From Pseudomonas persica (lineage in GTDB: Bacteria; Pseudomonadota; Gammaproteobacteria; Pseudomonadales; Pseudomonadaceae), in NCBI RefSeq assembly GCF_900291015.1, contig NZ_OLKL01000014.1, positions 154,950 through 218,949 on the forward strand: a stretch of 64,000 nucleotides of DNA, read 5' to 3'. How positions within the stretch are numbered: the first letter of the stretch is position 1; every line of letters starts with the position of its first letter. The notes beneath the pieces were generated by a model. That model was not told the origin of the DNA. It worked only from the letters and a program-made list of their open reading frames with translations, and made no database searches. Both the position numbers and the translations under genes were made by a program. Shown here piece by piece: positions 34,420-43,473 of the stretch.

Positions 34420-36294
34420 TCAGATGCGGAAGCTACCTACCAGCTGCTTCAGGCGGCCGGCCTGCTGCTCCAGGTCGGAGCAGGCGCGCAAGGTGGCCTG
34501 CAGGTTTTCCACGCCTTCCTGATTGAGCATGTTGATCTCGTTGATATCCATGTTGATCGCCTCGACCACGGCGGTTTGCTCTTCGGTGGCGGTGGCCACC
34601 GACTGGTTCATGCCGTCGATCTCGCCGATGCGCACGGTAACGCTGTCCAGCCGCTCACCGGCCTGGTTGGCGATCTGCATGCTGTCCTGGCTGTGACGCT
34701 GGCTCTGGTCCATGGTCTCGACCGACTCGCGGGCGCCGAACTGCAGTTCTTCGATCATGGTCTGCACCTGCTGCGCCGACTCCTGGGTGCGGTGCGCCAG
34801 GTTGCGCACTTCATCGGCGACCACGGCAAAACCACGCCCGGCTTCACCGGCACGGGCCGCTTCGATGGCCGCGTTCAGCGCCAGCAGGTTGGTCTGCTGG
34901 GAAATGCTGGTGATCACCTCGAGGATCTGGCCGATGTTGACGGTCTTGCTGTTCAGCGTCTCGATGTGCGCGCTGGAGGTGACGATCAGGTCGGACAGGC
35001 GGTTCATCGCCGCAATGTTGCGCTCCACCACCTGCTGCCCTTCTTCGGCCAGCAACCGCGCCGAGCTGGCGTGCTGCGAAGCCTGGGCGGCGTTGCCGGC
35101 AATTTCCTGGGCGGCGGCGCCCAGTTCGTTGATGGCGGCGGCCACGCTGTTGGTGCGGTTGGACTGTTCGTCGGAGTTGGTCATCGACGAGTTCGAGGCA
35201 CTGATGACCCGCAGGGCCACTTCGTTGACCTGCTCGGTGGCCGAGGACACTTCGCGGATCGAGCTGTGAATACGCTCGACAAAACGGTTGAAGGCGCTGC
35301 CCAGGATGCCGAATTCGTCGTGGTTGTGGATGCGCAGGCGCTTGGTCAGGTCGCCTTCACCTTCGGCGATGTCTTCCATGGCGCGGGTCATGGTGTGCAG
35401 CGGTTGTATCAGCACGCGGATCAGCAGGCCGAGCAGGCCGATGATGATCACCACCGCCACCAGCGTGGCGATCACCGCCGAGGTGCGGAAGGTGCTGAGC
35501 ATCGAGAAGGCCTTGTCCTTGTCCACCGACAGGCCGATGTACCAGTTGGCCGACGGCAGGCCGGTGATCGGCGTGAAGGTCAGCAGGCGGGCCTGGCCTT
35601 CGCTCTGCACTTCGGTCAGCTCACCGGTCAGTTTCGGCGTGTGCTGCGGGAACAGGTCCGACAGCGACTTCATCACCAGGTCTTTGTCCGGGTGCACCAG
35701 GATCTTGCCCTGGTCGTTGACCAGGAAGGCGTAGCCCATGCCGCCGAAGTTCAGCGAGTTGATGATTTGCACCAGGCCGTCCAGGGCCAGGTCGCCACCG
35801 ACCACGCCGACACTGCTGGAAACTTTGTTGATGATGCCAATGACCATCCTGTTGGTGGCCATGTCGATGTACGGCTCGGTCAGGATCGCGCCGGCGGCGT
35901 TCATGCCGTCCTTGTACCAGGGGCGGGTGCGTGGGTCGTAGCCGTCGGGCATCTTCGTGTCCGGGCGCACGCTGAAGCCGCCGTCGACCTTGCCCACGTA
36001 TACCGTGAGAAAGCTCGAGATCAGTGCATTCTGACCCATCAGGGTTTCGGCGTTGGTCGGGTCCTGGGCAATGTTCTGTGCCAGGTTTTCCACCAGCTTG
36101 ATACGGCCTTCGAACAGGTTGCGGATATTGGTCGAAGTGGAAGCACCCATTTCAGCCAGATAGTTCTCCAGGTCCTCGCGGATCGCATTACGCTGGAGGT
36201 AATCGTTGTAGAGCGTGAACAGGCTGAAGGCGAGTATCACGATCAGTGATGCGGCCAAAAGAATCTTGTGGCTGAAACGAAGGCTTTTGTTCAT
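34420..36294 (-). CDS. mcpG: Methyl-accepting chemotaxis protein, McpG-like (dCACHE)
   Basis: A 624-residue chemoreceptor. Membrane segments are at about 11-31 and 280-305; between them lies a double CACHE sensor with [35 protein letters not shown] and [12 protein letters not shown], typical of amino-acid-sensing receptors. A HAMP domain and the methyl-accepting domain with the conserved hairpin tip ([19 protein letters not shown]) follow. Length, sequence and neighbours match P. putida McpG, the receptor for gamma-aminobutyrate; ligand identity here is inference. There is no C-terminal CheR-tethering pentapeptide. A sigma-28-type promoter candidate lies 130 bases upstream. Confidence 0.88.
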   Translation of the reverse strand: MNKSLRFSHKILLAASLIVILAFSLFTLYNDYLQRNAIREDLENYLAEMGASTSTNIRNLFEGRIKLVENLAQNIAQDPTNAETLMGQNALISSFLTVYVGKVDGGFSVRPDTKMPDGYDPRTRPWYKDGMNAAGAILTEPYIDMATNRMVIGIINKVSSSVGVVGGDLALDGLVQIINSLNFGGMGYAFLVNDQGKILVHPDKDLVMKSLSDLFPQHTPKLTGELTEVQSEGQARLLTFTPITGLPSANWYIGLSVDKDKAFSMLSTFRTSAVIATLVAVVIIIGLLGLLIRVLIQPLHTMTRAMEDIAEGEGDLTKRLRIHNHDEFGILGSAFNRFVERIHSSIREVSSATEQVNEVALRVISASNSSMTNSDEQSNRTNSVAAAINELGAAAQEIAGNAAQASQHASSARLLAEEGQQVVERNIAAMNRLSDLIVTSSAHIETLNSKTVNIGQILEVITSISQQTNLLALNAAIEAARAGEAGRGFAVVADEVRNLAHRTQESAQQVQTMIEELQFGARESVETMDQSQRHSQDSMQIANQAGERLDSVTVRIGEIDGMNQSVATATEEQTAVVEAINMDINEINMLNQEGVENLQATLRACSDLEQQAGRLKQLVGSFRI

Positions 36295-36419
36295 GGCGTA
36301 ATCGGTTCCGCTAAGGTTTTATATCAGGCGTTTGCATGCGTGGAGTCGCAAAGCAGTGCAACATCCCGAAAAGTCCCTTTTCGGTTGTCCCTCTCTATTA
36401 AGGCGAATATCACCCACGG

Positions 36420-36446
36420 GTATCGGCCGAACTAAGGTAAAGCTTG
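36420..36446 (-). promoter_or_regulatory. Candidate FliA (sigma-28) promoter for the chemoreceptor
   Basis: On the minus strand CAAGCTTT, 11 bases, then GCCGATAC; the -10 element agrees with the flagellar consensus GCCGATAA at seven of eight positions and the -35 with TAAAGTTT at five of eight. It would give a leader of about 120 bases carrying a CCGAAAAG/CTTTTCGG hairpin at 36366-36384. Confidence 0.45.
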
Positions 36447-36463
36447 AGCAGAGGATTAAAGAG

Positions 36464-37939
36464 ATGTCGGAATTTTCGACCATCGTTGTAGGTGCTGGCC
36501 CGGATGGCCAGCCAGTTGGGCAAGCGATGCGGCTGGCCAACCGCCATGGCCTGGTGGCAGGCGCGACGGGTACTGGCAAGACCGTCACCCTGCAGCATCT
36601 GGCGGAAGCGTTCAGTGACGCGGGGGTGGCGGTGTTCGCCGCCGATGTCAAAGGTGACCTGTGCGGCCTGGGCGCTGCCGGTGCGCCGCAGGGCAAGGTG
36701 GCCGAGCGTATCGCCGGCATGCCCTGGCTGGGGCACAGGCCACAGGCTTACCCGGTGAGCCTGTGGGACATTGCCGGGCAGTCCGGCCACCCGCTGCGCA
36801 CCACCCTCAGTGAAATGGGGCCGCTGCTGCTGGGCAACTTGCTGGAGTTGACCGACAGCCAACAGGCGGTGCTGTACGCGGCGTTCAAGGTGGCCGACCG
36901 TGAAGGCCTGCTGCTGCTCGACCTCAAGGACCTCAAGGCGCTGCTCGCGCACCTGAAGGACAACCCGCAACTGCTGGGTGAAGACAGCGCGCTGATGACC
37001 ACGGCCTCCACCCAGGCCTTGTTGCGCCGGCTGGCGACCCTGGAGCAGCAGGGCGCCGAGGCGCTGTTCGGTGAGCCGGGGTTGCAGCTCGAGGACCTCC
37101 TGCGGCCAGATCCGGATGGCCGTGGGCGTATCCACCTGCTGGACGCCAGCCGGTTGGTGCACGAGGCACCCAAGGTGTACGCGACCTTCCTGTTATGGCT
37201 GCTGGCCGAGTTGTTCGAGCAGTTGCCCGAGCGCGGCGATGCCGACAAACCGGTGCTGGCGTTGTTCTTCGATGAAGCGCACTTGCTGTTCAACGATACC
37301 CCCAAGGCATTGCAGGATCGCCTGGAACAGGTGGTGCGGCTGATCCGCTCCAAGGGCGTGGGGGTGTACTTCGTCACGCAGTCGCCGGGGGACTTGCCGG
37401 ATGCGGTGCTGGCCCAGTTGGGCTTGCGCATTCAGCATGGCTTGCGGGCATTTACCGCCAAGGAGCAGAAGTCGCTGCGGGCGGTGGCCGATGGCTTCCG
37501 CCCCAACCCGGCGTTCGACACCCTGGCGGTGCTGACCGAGCTGGGGATTGGCGAAGCGCTGGTGGGGACGCTGGAAGAGAAGGGCACGCCTGCGATGGTG
37601 CAACGGGTACTGATTGCGCCGCCGCAGTCGCGTATCGGACCGTTGAGCGCGGCTGAGCGCAGTGCGCTGATTGCCGCTTCGCCGCTGGCGGGGCGTTACG
37701 ACAAGCCGCTGGACCGTGAATCGGCCTATGAAATGCTGACCCAGCGCAAGGGCGAACCGGTGGAGCCGGCGCCGCAACCCAAGGTGGATGAGGAGAGCTT
37801 TGCCGACAAGGCCGGTGAGTTTTTGCAGAGTGCGGCGGGGCAGGCGATCAAGTCGGCGGTACGCCAGGCGGCCAACCAGTTGGGGCGGCAGTTGGTGCGG
37901 GGCTTGATGGGGTCGTTGCTGGGGGGCAGGAAAAGGTAG
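36464..37939 (+). CDS. DUF853 / HerA-type P-loop ATPase (YjgR-like)
   Basis: A 491-residue ATPase of the HerA/FtsK superfamily. Walker A is GATGTGKT at residues 33-40; Walker B lies in VLALFFDEAHLLF. LIRSKGVGVYFVTQSPGDLPD is the following sensor strand. The C-terminal 60 residues are alanine- and glutamine-rich and probably helical. The YjgR family is widespread but uncharacterised; a role in DNA or membrane-bound translocation is speculation. ATG 36464 has GAGGA upstream; the frame is open 44 codons earlier, across the chemoreceptor promoter. It is divergent from the chemoreceptor. Confidence 0.88.
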   Translation: MSEFSTIVVGAGPDGQPVGQAMRLANRHGLVAGATGTGKTVTLQHLAEAFSDAGVAVFAADVKGDLCGLGAAGAPQGKVAERIAGMPWLGHRPQAYPVSLWDIAGQSGHPLRTTLSEMGPLLLGNLLELTDSQQAVLYAAFKVADREGLLLLDLKDLKALLAHLKDNPQLLGEDSALMTTASTQALLRRLATLEQQGAEALFGEPGLQLEDLLRPDPDGRGRIHLLDASRLVHEAPKVYATFLLWLLAELFEQLPERGDADKPVLALFFDEAHLLFNDTPKALQDRLEQVVRLIRSKGVGVYFVTQSPGDLPDAVLAQLGLRIQHGLRAFTAKEQKSLRAVADGFRPNPAFDTLAVLTELGIGEALVGTLEEKGTPAMVQRVLIAPPQSRIGPLSAAERSALIAASPLAGRYDKPLDRESAYEMLTQRKGEPVEPAPQPKVDEESFADKAGEFLQSAAGQAIKSAVRQAANQLGRQLVRGLMGSLLGGRKR

Positions 37940-37949
37940 TTTGCCTGTG

Positions 37950-38047
37950 CCGGTCCCTTCGCGGGTAAACCCGCTCCCACAGGTTCACCACAGATATCAA
38001 GAGCTGTGCATTACCAGTGGGAGCGGGTTTACCCGCGAAGAGGCCGG
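37950..38047. repeat. REP pair
   Basis: CCGGTCCCTTCGCGGGTAAACCCGCTCCCACAGG and the inverted CAGTGGGAGCGGGTTTACCCGCGAAGAGGCCGG lie between the convergent DUF853 and pitA genes. Confidence 0.95.
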
Positions 38048-38051
38048 CACA

Positions 38052-38077
38052 GAAAAAAGGCGACCCGAAGGCCGCCT
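38052..38077 (-). terminator. pitA terminator
   Basis: On the minus strand AGGCGGCC-TTCG-GGTCGCCT followed by a run of six T. The hairpin lies 19 bases after the pitA stop. Confidence 0.85.
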
Positions 38078-38095
38078 CTTTCAGAACCGTGTCAC

Positions 38096-39568
38096 TCAGC
38101 CAATGGCTTTGGACGCCAGCCAGAACAGGCCGGCCGCCAGGCCCATCGACGCAGGCAGGGTCAGTACCCAGGCCAGCAGGATGGTCTTCACGGTGCCGCC
38201 TTGCAGGCCGCTCTTGTTAGCGACCATGGTGCCGGCCACGCCGGACGACAGCACGTGGGTGGTCGATACCGGCAGGGCGAAGATGTTGGCCATGCCGATG
38301 GCGCAAGCCGCGGTGATCTGCGCCGACATGCCCTGGGCATAGGTCATGCCCTGCTTGCCGATCTTCTCGCCAACGGTCAGTACCACGCGCTTCCAGCCGA
38401 CCATGGTACCCAGGCCCAGGGCCAGGGCGACGGCCACGATCACCCAGAACGGGGCGTACTCGGTGGTGGCAGTCAGATCTTTGCGCAGTTTTTCCAGGTC
38501 GGCCTTTTCACGGGCTTCCAGGCCCGGCAGCTTGCCGACCTTCTTCGCCGTGTCGTCCAGGCACAGCAGGTAGCGGCGCACTTCGACACGCTTGTCGGCA
38601 CTCAGGCTGTGGTAGTCGGTAACGCCTTGCAGCGAGGATTGCAGCGCGGCAATGGTCGGCTCGGTCTGCTGCGGGTTGCAGCTGAACTGCTCCGGCAGAT
38701 CGCTGGATTTGGCCTTGCCCAGTGCCAGGAACTCGCCCAGGGTGGCGGCGTTGCGCTGGTAAAACTGGCTCATGTGCAGGGTGGCGTCGCGGGTACGCTC
38801 GATCTGGTAGGTAGTGCTGTTCAGGTCGAGGACGAACTTGGCCGGAACGATACCGATCAGCACCAGCATGATCAGGCCAATGCCTTTCTGGCCGTCGTTG
38901 GAGCCGTGCACGAAGCTTACGCCCATGGCCGAAACCACCAGTACCAGGCGGTTCCAGAACGGCGGGTGCTTCTTGTCGTCGAGCTTGCGGCGCTGTTCGG
39001 GGGTCTTGTGCATCTTCGACAGCGGGCGCCACCACCTCAGGCCGATCAGCACCAGGGCGGCAACGGCAAAGCCGGCCATGGGCGAGACCACCAGCGACAT
39101 GGCGATGTCGATCGCCTTTTGCCAGTTGACACCGTCGCCCAGCGGGATGTCGTTGATCAGGGCATTGGCCAGGCCGACGCCGAGGATGGAGCCGATCAGC
39201 GTGTGCGAGCTGGAGGCAGGGATACCGAAGTACCAGGTGCCCAGGTTCCAGGTGATGGCCGCAGCCAGCAGCGAGAAGACCATGGCCAGGCCGTGTCCGG
39301 TGTTCACATTGATCAGCAGCTCTACCGGCAGCAGGTGCACGATGGCATAGGCCACCCCGACACCGCCGAGCAGAACGCCAAGGAAGTTGAACACGCCGGA
39401 GAAGAACACGGCGAGGTGCGGCGGCATGGCTTTGGTATAGATAACGGTAGCTACCGCATTGGCGGTGTCATGAAAGCCATTGATGAACTCGAAGGCGAGT
39501 ACGAAGGTCAAGGCGAGCAGCAGGCTCACCAACACCCAGGCATCCAGTCCGCTGAATAAATCGATCAT
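38096..39568 (-). CDS. pitA: Low-affinity inorganic phosphate transporter PitA
   Basis: A 490-residue inner-membrane symporter. The two PHO4-family signatures are present: EFINGFHDTANAVATVIYT near the N-terminus and GVSFVHGSNDGQKGIG in the middle, each with the conserved GxxxxxN pattern, and FALPVSTTHVLSSGVAGT near the end. About ten membrane segments and a large central hydrophilic loop, as in E. coli PitA (499). ATG 39568 starts MIDLFSGLDAWV. The 313 bases upstream hold no gene; TTACAC-17-TTGAAT at 39770-39798 could be the promoter. Confidence 0.94.
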   Translation of the reverse strand: MIDLFSGLDAWVLVSLLLALTFVLAFEFINGFHDTANAVATVIYTKAMPPHLAVFFSGVFNFLGVLLGGVGVAYAIVHLLPVELLINVNTGHGLAMVFSLLAAAITWNLGTWYFGIPASSSHTLIGSILGVGLANALINDIPLGDGVNWQKAIDIAMSLVVSPMAGFAVAALVLIGLRWWRPLSKMHKTPEQRRKLDDKKHPPFWNRLVLVVSAMGVSFVHGSNDGQKGIGLIMLVLIGIVPAKFVLDLNSTTYQIERTRDATLHMSQFYQRNAATLGEFLALGKAKSSDLPEQFSCNPQQTEPTIAALQSSLQGVTDYHSLSADKRVEVRRYLLCLDDTAKKVGKLPGLEAREKADLEKLRKDLTATTEYAPFWVIVAVALALGLGTMVGWKRVVLTVGEKIGKQGMTYAQGMSAQITAACAIGMANIFALPVSTTHVLSSGVAGTMVANKSGLQGGTVKTILLAWVLTLPASMGLAAGLFWLASKAIG

Positions 39569-39881
39569 GAAGGTTGTCTGGCGGTCATAGGGGGGCGGGA
39601 TTATGCCAGAAAACCTTGGCAATCGATGCATCTGCGACAGACCGACGGCAATCTTCCTGACGCGAGCGCGATGTGCGCGACGGGGCGGGCAGGCAGGGGA
39701 ATGTCTGCTAAAGAGCGTAAAATCTAGCTAAAACCGGCAAAAAGCTGGGGAAAAAGCCGCTTCGCTACTATTCAAACGAGCGTATGAAATTTGTGTAATT
39801 CCATTTCATCTTCGGTCTGACAGTAAAGATCGACCGCGCCCGGGCGGGCCGGGCGGCGACGCGCTGGCGTAGTCCCGAGAG

Positions 39882-40082
39882 TCAGGGAGTGTCGCTGCGC
39901 CGTTCTTTTTCCATACGTTCCAGTTCCTGGCTGAAGGCCTGGTCGCGCACGCTGGCACGCTTGCGCCAAGGTTTGCGTTCCGGATCCGGTTGTGCGGCGT
40001 ATGTGGTGACTTCGCCACCATAAACGTCCTTGTAACGTTCAGCCTGGCGCTCGAGTTCCGCGCGCAGTTCATCTTTCGTCAC
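39882..40082 (-). CDS. Small charged conserved hypothetical protein
   Basis: A 66-residue, highly charged protein ([20 protein letters not shown]...[23 protein letters not shown]), largely helical, of no family I can name. The start is GTG; no ATG precedes the conserved part and the codons before it look non-coding. It lies upstream of pitA on the same strand but 313 bases away, so it is probably separately terminated. Confidence 0.65.
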   Translation of the reverse strand: MTKDELRAELERQAERYKDVYGGEVTTYAAQPDPERKPWRKRASVRDQAFSQELERMEKERRSDTP

Positions 40083-40381
40083 AGTAGTACCTGAATGAAG
40101 TGTGATGAGTGTTGTTGTGCGTTGCGCCGCGTGCACATGCCTTGCTGGCCGCAACGGCTTGATACAGCGGAAGGTTCCATTACCCCGGCATCGTCAACGC
40201 CTGCGTAATCGATTATAGCAACCGATACTTCGCCGAACATTGTTATTTACCCAACCCTGACATCATCTGACGCAAGTAACGGGATGCGTCCGGCAACAGA
40301 TTGGGCCTTTCGTACAAGTTTGAAAGGCAAGATGGACAAAAGTTCGCTGCAGTGCAGTAGCGGGGCGGTTGACTGGGTGTG

Positions 40382-40478
40382 TAATGAAAAACGGCCTCGC
40401 CAAAAAGGCGAGGCCGTTGCCTGGGGACTTCTACGGTGGGTACCTGACCAGTCTCTCCAAAGAAGCCACAAGTGGCAT
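40382..40478 (-). ncRNA. Candidate small RNA upstream of pcaR, opposite strand
   Basis: On the minus strand a perfect 12-base hairpin AACGGCCTCGCC-TTTTT-GGCGAGGCCGTT is followed by TTTCATT, a strong intrinsic terminator, yet no minus-strand gene ends there. About 85 bases upstream is CTTATACC, a good -10 (also close to the RpoS type). The predicted transcript of about 95 bases starts with a GCCAC-TT-GTGGC hairpin and has no convincing open frame. The terminator is firm; calling the transcript a regulatory RNA is inference. Confidence 0.6.
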
Positions 40479-40512
40479 GAGAAAGGTATAAGTAAAAGTG
40501 TCAGCGGTCAAT

Positions 40513-40545
40513 TGCGATTATCGGCCGTTTGTTCGATAATCGCAC
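40513..40545. promoter_or_regulatory. PcaR operator at the pcaR promoter
   Basis: GTTCGATAATCGCAC (40531-40545) is identical to the published PcaR box of P. putida. An inverted copy of its core (TGCGATTATCG, 40513-40523) lies ten bases upstream, giving perfect 11-base arms. It is 26 bases before the pcaR start, so PcaR binding should repress its own transcription. Confidence 0.88.
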
Positions 40546-40571
40546 GAGTGGGCGTTTTTTTGAGGTGTGCG

Positions 40572-41462
40572 ATGAGTGACGAAACCCTGGCCAACGATTC
40601 CGTCAATCCAGAGTCAGCCAATCCAGAGCCGGCACGATCTGCTTCGGCAGCCCTGGCTCCGCCGATCGTGGCTTCCCCGGCCAAGCGCATCCAGGCCTTT
40701 ACCGGTGACCCAGACTTCATGACTTCTCTGGCACGCGGCCTGGCTGTGATCCAGGCCTTTCAGGAACGCAAGCGCCACCTGACCATCGCCCAGATCAGTC
40801 ACCGCACCGAAATCCCCCGGGCGGCGGTGCGCCGTTGCCTGCACACGTTGATCAAGCTGGGTTACGCCACCACCGACGGGCGCACCTATTCGCTGTTGCC
40901 CAAAGTGCTGACGCTGGGGCATGCGTACCTGTCGTCGACGCCGCTGGCGATTTCTGCCCAGCCTTACCTGGACCGTATCAGCGACCAGTTGCACGAGGCG
41001 GCCAACATGGCCACGCTTGAAGGTGACGACATTCTTTATATAGCCCGTTCGGCCACGGTGGAGCGGCTGATCTCGGTTGACCTGTCGGTGGGTGGGCGCC
41101 TGCCGGCCTATTGCACGTCGATGGGGCGCATTCTGCTGGCGGCCATGGACGACACCAGCCTGCGTGAGTATCTGGAACGTGCCGACCTGAAGGCGCGTAC
41201 CAGCCGTACCTTGCATGACCCCGAGTCGCTGTTCGCCTGTATCCAGCAGGTGCGCGCCCAGGGCTGGTGCGTGGTGGACCAGGAGCTGGAGCAGGGGCTG
41301 CGCTCGATTGCCGTGCCGGTGTATGACGCCTCGGGGCAGGTGTTGGCGGCGTTGAATGTGAGTACCCATGTCGGGCGGGTGACGCGCAGTGAGCTGGAGC
41401 AGCGGTTCTTGCCGATCCTGCTGGCGGCCAGCCGGGACCTTTGCCATCAGTTGTTTGGTTGA
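40572..41462 (+). CDS. pcaR: Beta-ketoadipate pathway regulator PcaR (IclR family)
   Basis: A 296-residue IclR-type regulator. A 45-residue N-terminal tail precedes the winged helix (LTIAQISHRTEIPRAAVRRCLHTLIKLGY) and an IclR effector domain with YCTSMGRILLAAM and CVVDQELEQGLRSIAVPVYD. PcaR responds to beta-ketoadipate and activates pca genes while repressing itself. ATG 40572 is preceded by GAGGT; the upstream open frame crosses the operator and the sRNA candidate, so it was rejected. Its boxes lie before pcaR, pcaI and probably pcaK and the porin. Confidence 0.96.
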   Translation: MSDETLANDSVNPESANPEPARSASAALAPPIVASPAKRIQAFTGDPDFMTSLARGLAVIQAFQERKRHLTIAQISHRTEIPRAAVRRCLHTLIKLGYATTDGRTYSLLPKVLTLGHAYLSSTPLAISAQPYLDRISDQLHEAANMATLEGDDILYIARSATVERLISVDLSVGGRLPAYCTSMGRILLAAMDDTSLREYLERADLKARTSRTLHDPESLFACIQQVRAQGWCVVDQELEQGLRSIAVPVYDASGQVLAALNVSTHVGRVTRSELEQRFLPILLAASRDLCHQLFG

Positions 41463-41465
41463 GCC

Positions 41466-41494
41466 TGCAAGGGGCCGCAAAACGCCCCCTTGCA
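41466..41494 (+). terminator. Hairpin after pcaR
   Basis: TGCAAGGGGC and GCCCCCTTGCA are complementary with one bulge and are followed by AATTT. A weak intrinsic terminator, or a processing hairpin between pcaR and pcaK; of the same GGGGCNGCAAAACGCCCC design as hairpins elsewhere in the window. Confidence 0.55.
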
Positions 41495-41521
41495 AATTTA
41501 GAACAGGCAAAAGCCTTTCCT

Positions 41522-41536
41522 GTGCGATAAACGCAC
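41522..41536. promoter_or_regulatory. Probable PcaR box upstream of pcaK
   Basis: GTGCGATAAACGCAC agrees with the PcaR box GTTCGATAATCGCAC at 13 of 15 positions. Together with its flanks it also forms a TGTGCG-N5-CGCACA palindrome. It is about 255 bases before pcaK. Confidence 0.55.
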
Positions 41537-41639
41537 AGTGTCGTTCGCGGTGAATTGCGCCGCCCCCGCCCGCTGATTAATGTCTCTCGCAACGGTCGGC
41601 TGTGCCGACCGAACAAGAAAAACACAAGAGGCACTTAGC

Positions 41640-41702
41640 ATGAATACTGTCCCCTCGCTGCCGCGGCCGCACCCGCGCGCAGTACCGTTATATCCAGGCT
41701 GA
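41640..41702 (+). CDS. Possible 20-codon leader ORF before pcaK
   Basis: ATG with AAGAGGCAC upstream opens a 20-codon frame (MNTVPSLPRPHPRAVPLYPG) rich in proline and ending 90 bases before pcaK. It could be a translated leader or chance. No terminator/antiterminator pair is visible around it. Confidence 0.2.
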   Translation: MNTVPSLPRPHPRAVPLYPG

Positions 41703-41792
41703 CGCCGGCCGCATTACCACCAAACTATCGTCCTCTGTACCGGTTGATCGCGTGCAGTGGCCAGGCTGTGCCCCTCATTCTGGATAACAATA

Positions 41793-43139
41793 ATGAACCA
41801 AGCGCAAACCAACGTCGGCAAAAGCCTCGACGTCCAGTCGTTCATCAATCAGCAGCCGCTGTCCCGCTACCAGTGGCGGGTGGTGCTGCTGTGCTTTCTG
41901 ATCGTCTTCCTCGATGGCCTCGACACCGCTGCCATGGGCTTCATCGCCCCGGCCCTGTCGCAGGAGTGGGGGATTGACCGTGCCAGCCTCGGCCCGGTCA
42001 TGAGTGCTGCATTGATCGGCATGGTGTTCGGTGCCCTCGGCTCCGGCCCGTTGGCCGACCGTTTTGGCCGCAAGGGCGTGCTGGTGGGCGCGGTGCTGGT
42101 GTTCGGCGGCTTCAGCCTGGCTTCGGCCTTCGCCACCAACGTCGACCAGTTGCTGGTGTTGCGCTTCCTGACCGGCCTGGGCCTTGGCGCAGGCATGCCC
42201 AACGCCACCACGCTATTGTCTGAGTACACCCCCGAGCGCCTCAAGTCGCTGTTGGTGACCAGCATGTTCTGCGGCTTCAACCTGGGCATGGCCGGTGGTG
42301 GTTTCATTTCCGCCAAGATGATCCCGGCCTACGGTTGGCACAGCCTGCTGGTGATCGGTGGCGTGCTGCCGTTGCTGCTGGTACTGGTGCTGATGGTGTG
42401 GCTGCCGGAGTCGGCGCGCTTCCTGGTGGTACGCAACCGGGGCACCGACAAAGTGCGCAAGACCTTGTCGCCCATCGCGCCGCAGGTGGTGGCCGAGGCG
42501 GGCAGCTTCAGTGTGCCGGAACAGAAGGCGGTGGCCGCGCGCAACGTGTTTGCACTGATCTTCTCCGGCACCTATGGCATGGGCACCATGCTGCTGTGGC
42601 TGACCTATTTCATGGGCCTGGTGATCGTCTATCTGCTGACGAGCTGGCTGCCAACCTTGATGCGCGACAGTGGCGCGAGCATGGAGCAGGCTGCTTTCAT
42701 CGGCGCACTGTTCCAGTTCGGTGGTGTGCTGAGTGCCGTCGGCGTGGGCTGGGCCATGGACCGCTTCAATCCGCACAAGGTGATCGGCATTTTCTACCTG
42801 CTGGCGGGGGTGTTCGCCTACGCCGTGGGGCAGAGTCTGGGCAATATCACCGTATTGGCCACGTTGGTGCTGGTTGCCGGTATGTGCGTGAACGGCGCCC
42901 AGTCGGCGATGCCGTCGCTGGCGGCGCGCTTCTATCCGACTCAGGGCCGCGCCACGGGGGTATCGTGGATGCTCGGTATTGGCCGCTTCGGGGCGATTCT
43001 CGGGGCCTGGAGTGGTGCGACGCTGCTGGGGCTGGGCTGGAACTTCGAGCAGGTGCTGACGGCATTGCTGGTGCCGGCGGGGCTGGCGACCGTAGGTGTG
43101 CTCGTGAAAGGGCTGGTGAGCCACGCTGACGCGACCTGA
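41793..43139 (+). CDS. pcaK: 4-hydroxybenzoate/protocatechuate transporter PcaK
   Basis: A 448-residue major-facilitator protein, exactly the length of P. putida PcaK. It has 12 membrane segments, the aromatic-acid symporter motif DGLDTAAMGF in the first segment and the loop signature GPLADRFGRKG; the repeat in the second half is GVGWAMDRFNPHK. PcaK imports 4-hydroxybenzoate and protocatechuate with protons and also acts in chemotaxis. The ATG follows GGATAAC; codons upstream have no homology. It lies between pcaR and pcaI, each with its own upstream region. Confidence 0.95.
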   Translation: MNQAQTNVGKSLDVQSFINQQPLSRYQWRVVLLCFLIVFLDGLDTAAMGFIAPALSQEWGIDRASLGPVMSAALIGMVFGALGSGPLADRFGRKGVLVGAVLVFGGFSLASAFATNVDQLLVLRFLTGLGLGAGMPNATTLLSEYTPERLKSLLVTSMFCGFNLGMAGGGFISAKMIPAYGWHSLLVIGGVLPLLLVLVLMVWLPESARFLVVRNRGTDKVRKTLSPIAPQVVAEAGSFSVPEQKAVAARNVFALIFSGTYGMGTMLLWLTYFMGLVIVYLLTSWLPTLMRDSGASMEQAAFIGALFQFGGVLSAVGVGWAMDRFNPHKVIGIFYLLAGVFAYAVGQSLGNITVLATLVLVAGMCVNGAQSAMPSLAARFYPTQGRATGVSWMLGIGRFGAILGAWSGATLLGLGWNFEQVLTALLVPAGLATVGVLVKGLVSHADAT

Positions 43140-43145
43140 CGCGAT

Positions 43146-43431
43146 GGCCTCATCGCCGGCAAGCCAGCTCTCATAGAACTGCACATAACTCGTTGAATTA
43201 GCAGGGCCCCTGTGGGAGCGGCTTTAGCCGCGAACACCGGCGTAGCTGGTGCCATGCACCGCGTTGGATTCTTCGCGGCTAAAGCCGCTCCCACAGGATG
43301 CACGGACCGCTTGCGAATTCAGTTCTCTATGCGACAGCGCAGCCCAAAGGGCTGGGCCAGGTCCCACAGGAATACATCAGGCCCCGGGCCGGTGCCGTAC
43401 CTGTGGGAGCTGGCATGCCGGCGATTAGGCC
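43146..43431. repeat. Cluster of REP elements between pcaK and pcaI
   Basis: Five REP-like palindromes of two classes fill most of the 432-base gap: CATCGCCGGCAAGCCAGCTC at 43150, a tail-to-tail pair at 43208-43297 with stem CGCGGCTAAAGCCG, and a pair at 43361-43431 with CCACAGG and GCTGGCATGCCGGCG. There is no gene among them. Confidence 0.88.
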
Positions 43432-43473
43432 AGTACAGGCTGCGAGGGGAGATAGATAGGGATGCAATAATTT

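Noticed and set aside
34276..36249. 657-codon plus-strand open frame
   Set aside because: Antisense to the chemoreceptor gene and starting inside a REP.
43146..43431. Regularly spaced palindromes that could suggest a CRISPR array
   Set aside because: Repeats are inverted REP pairs of mixed classes, not direct repeats with unique spacers, and no cas gene is present.
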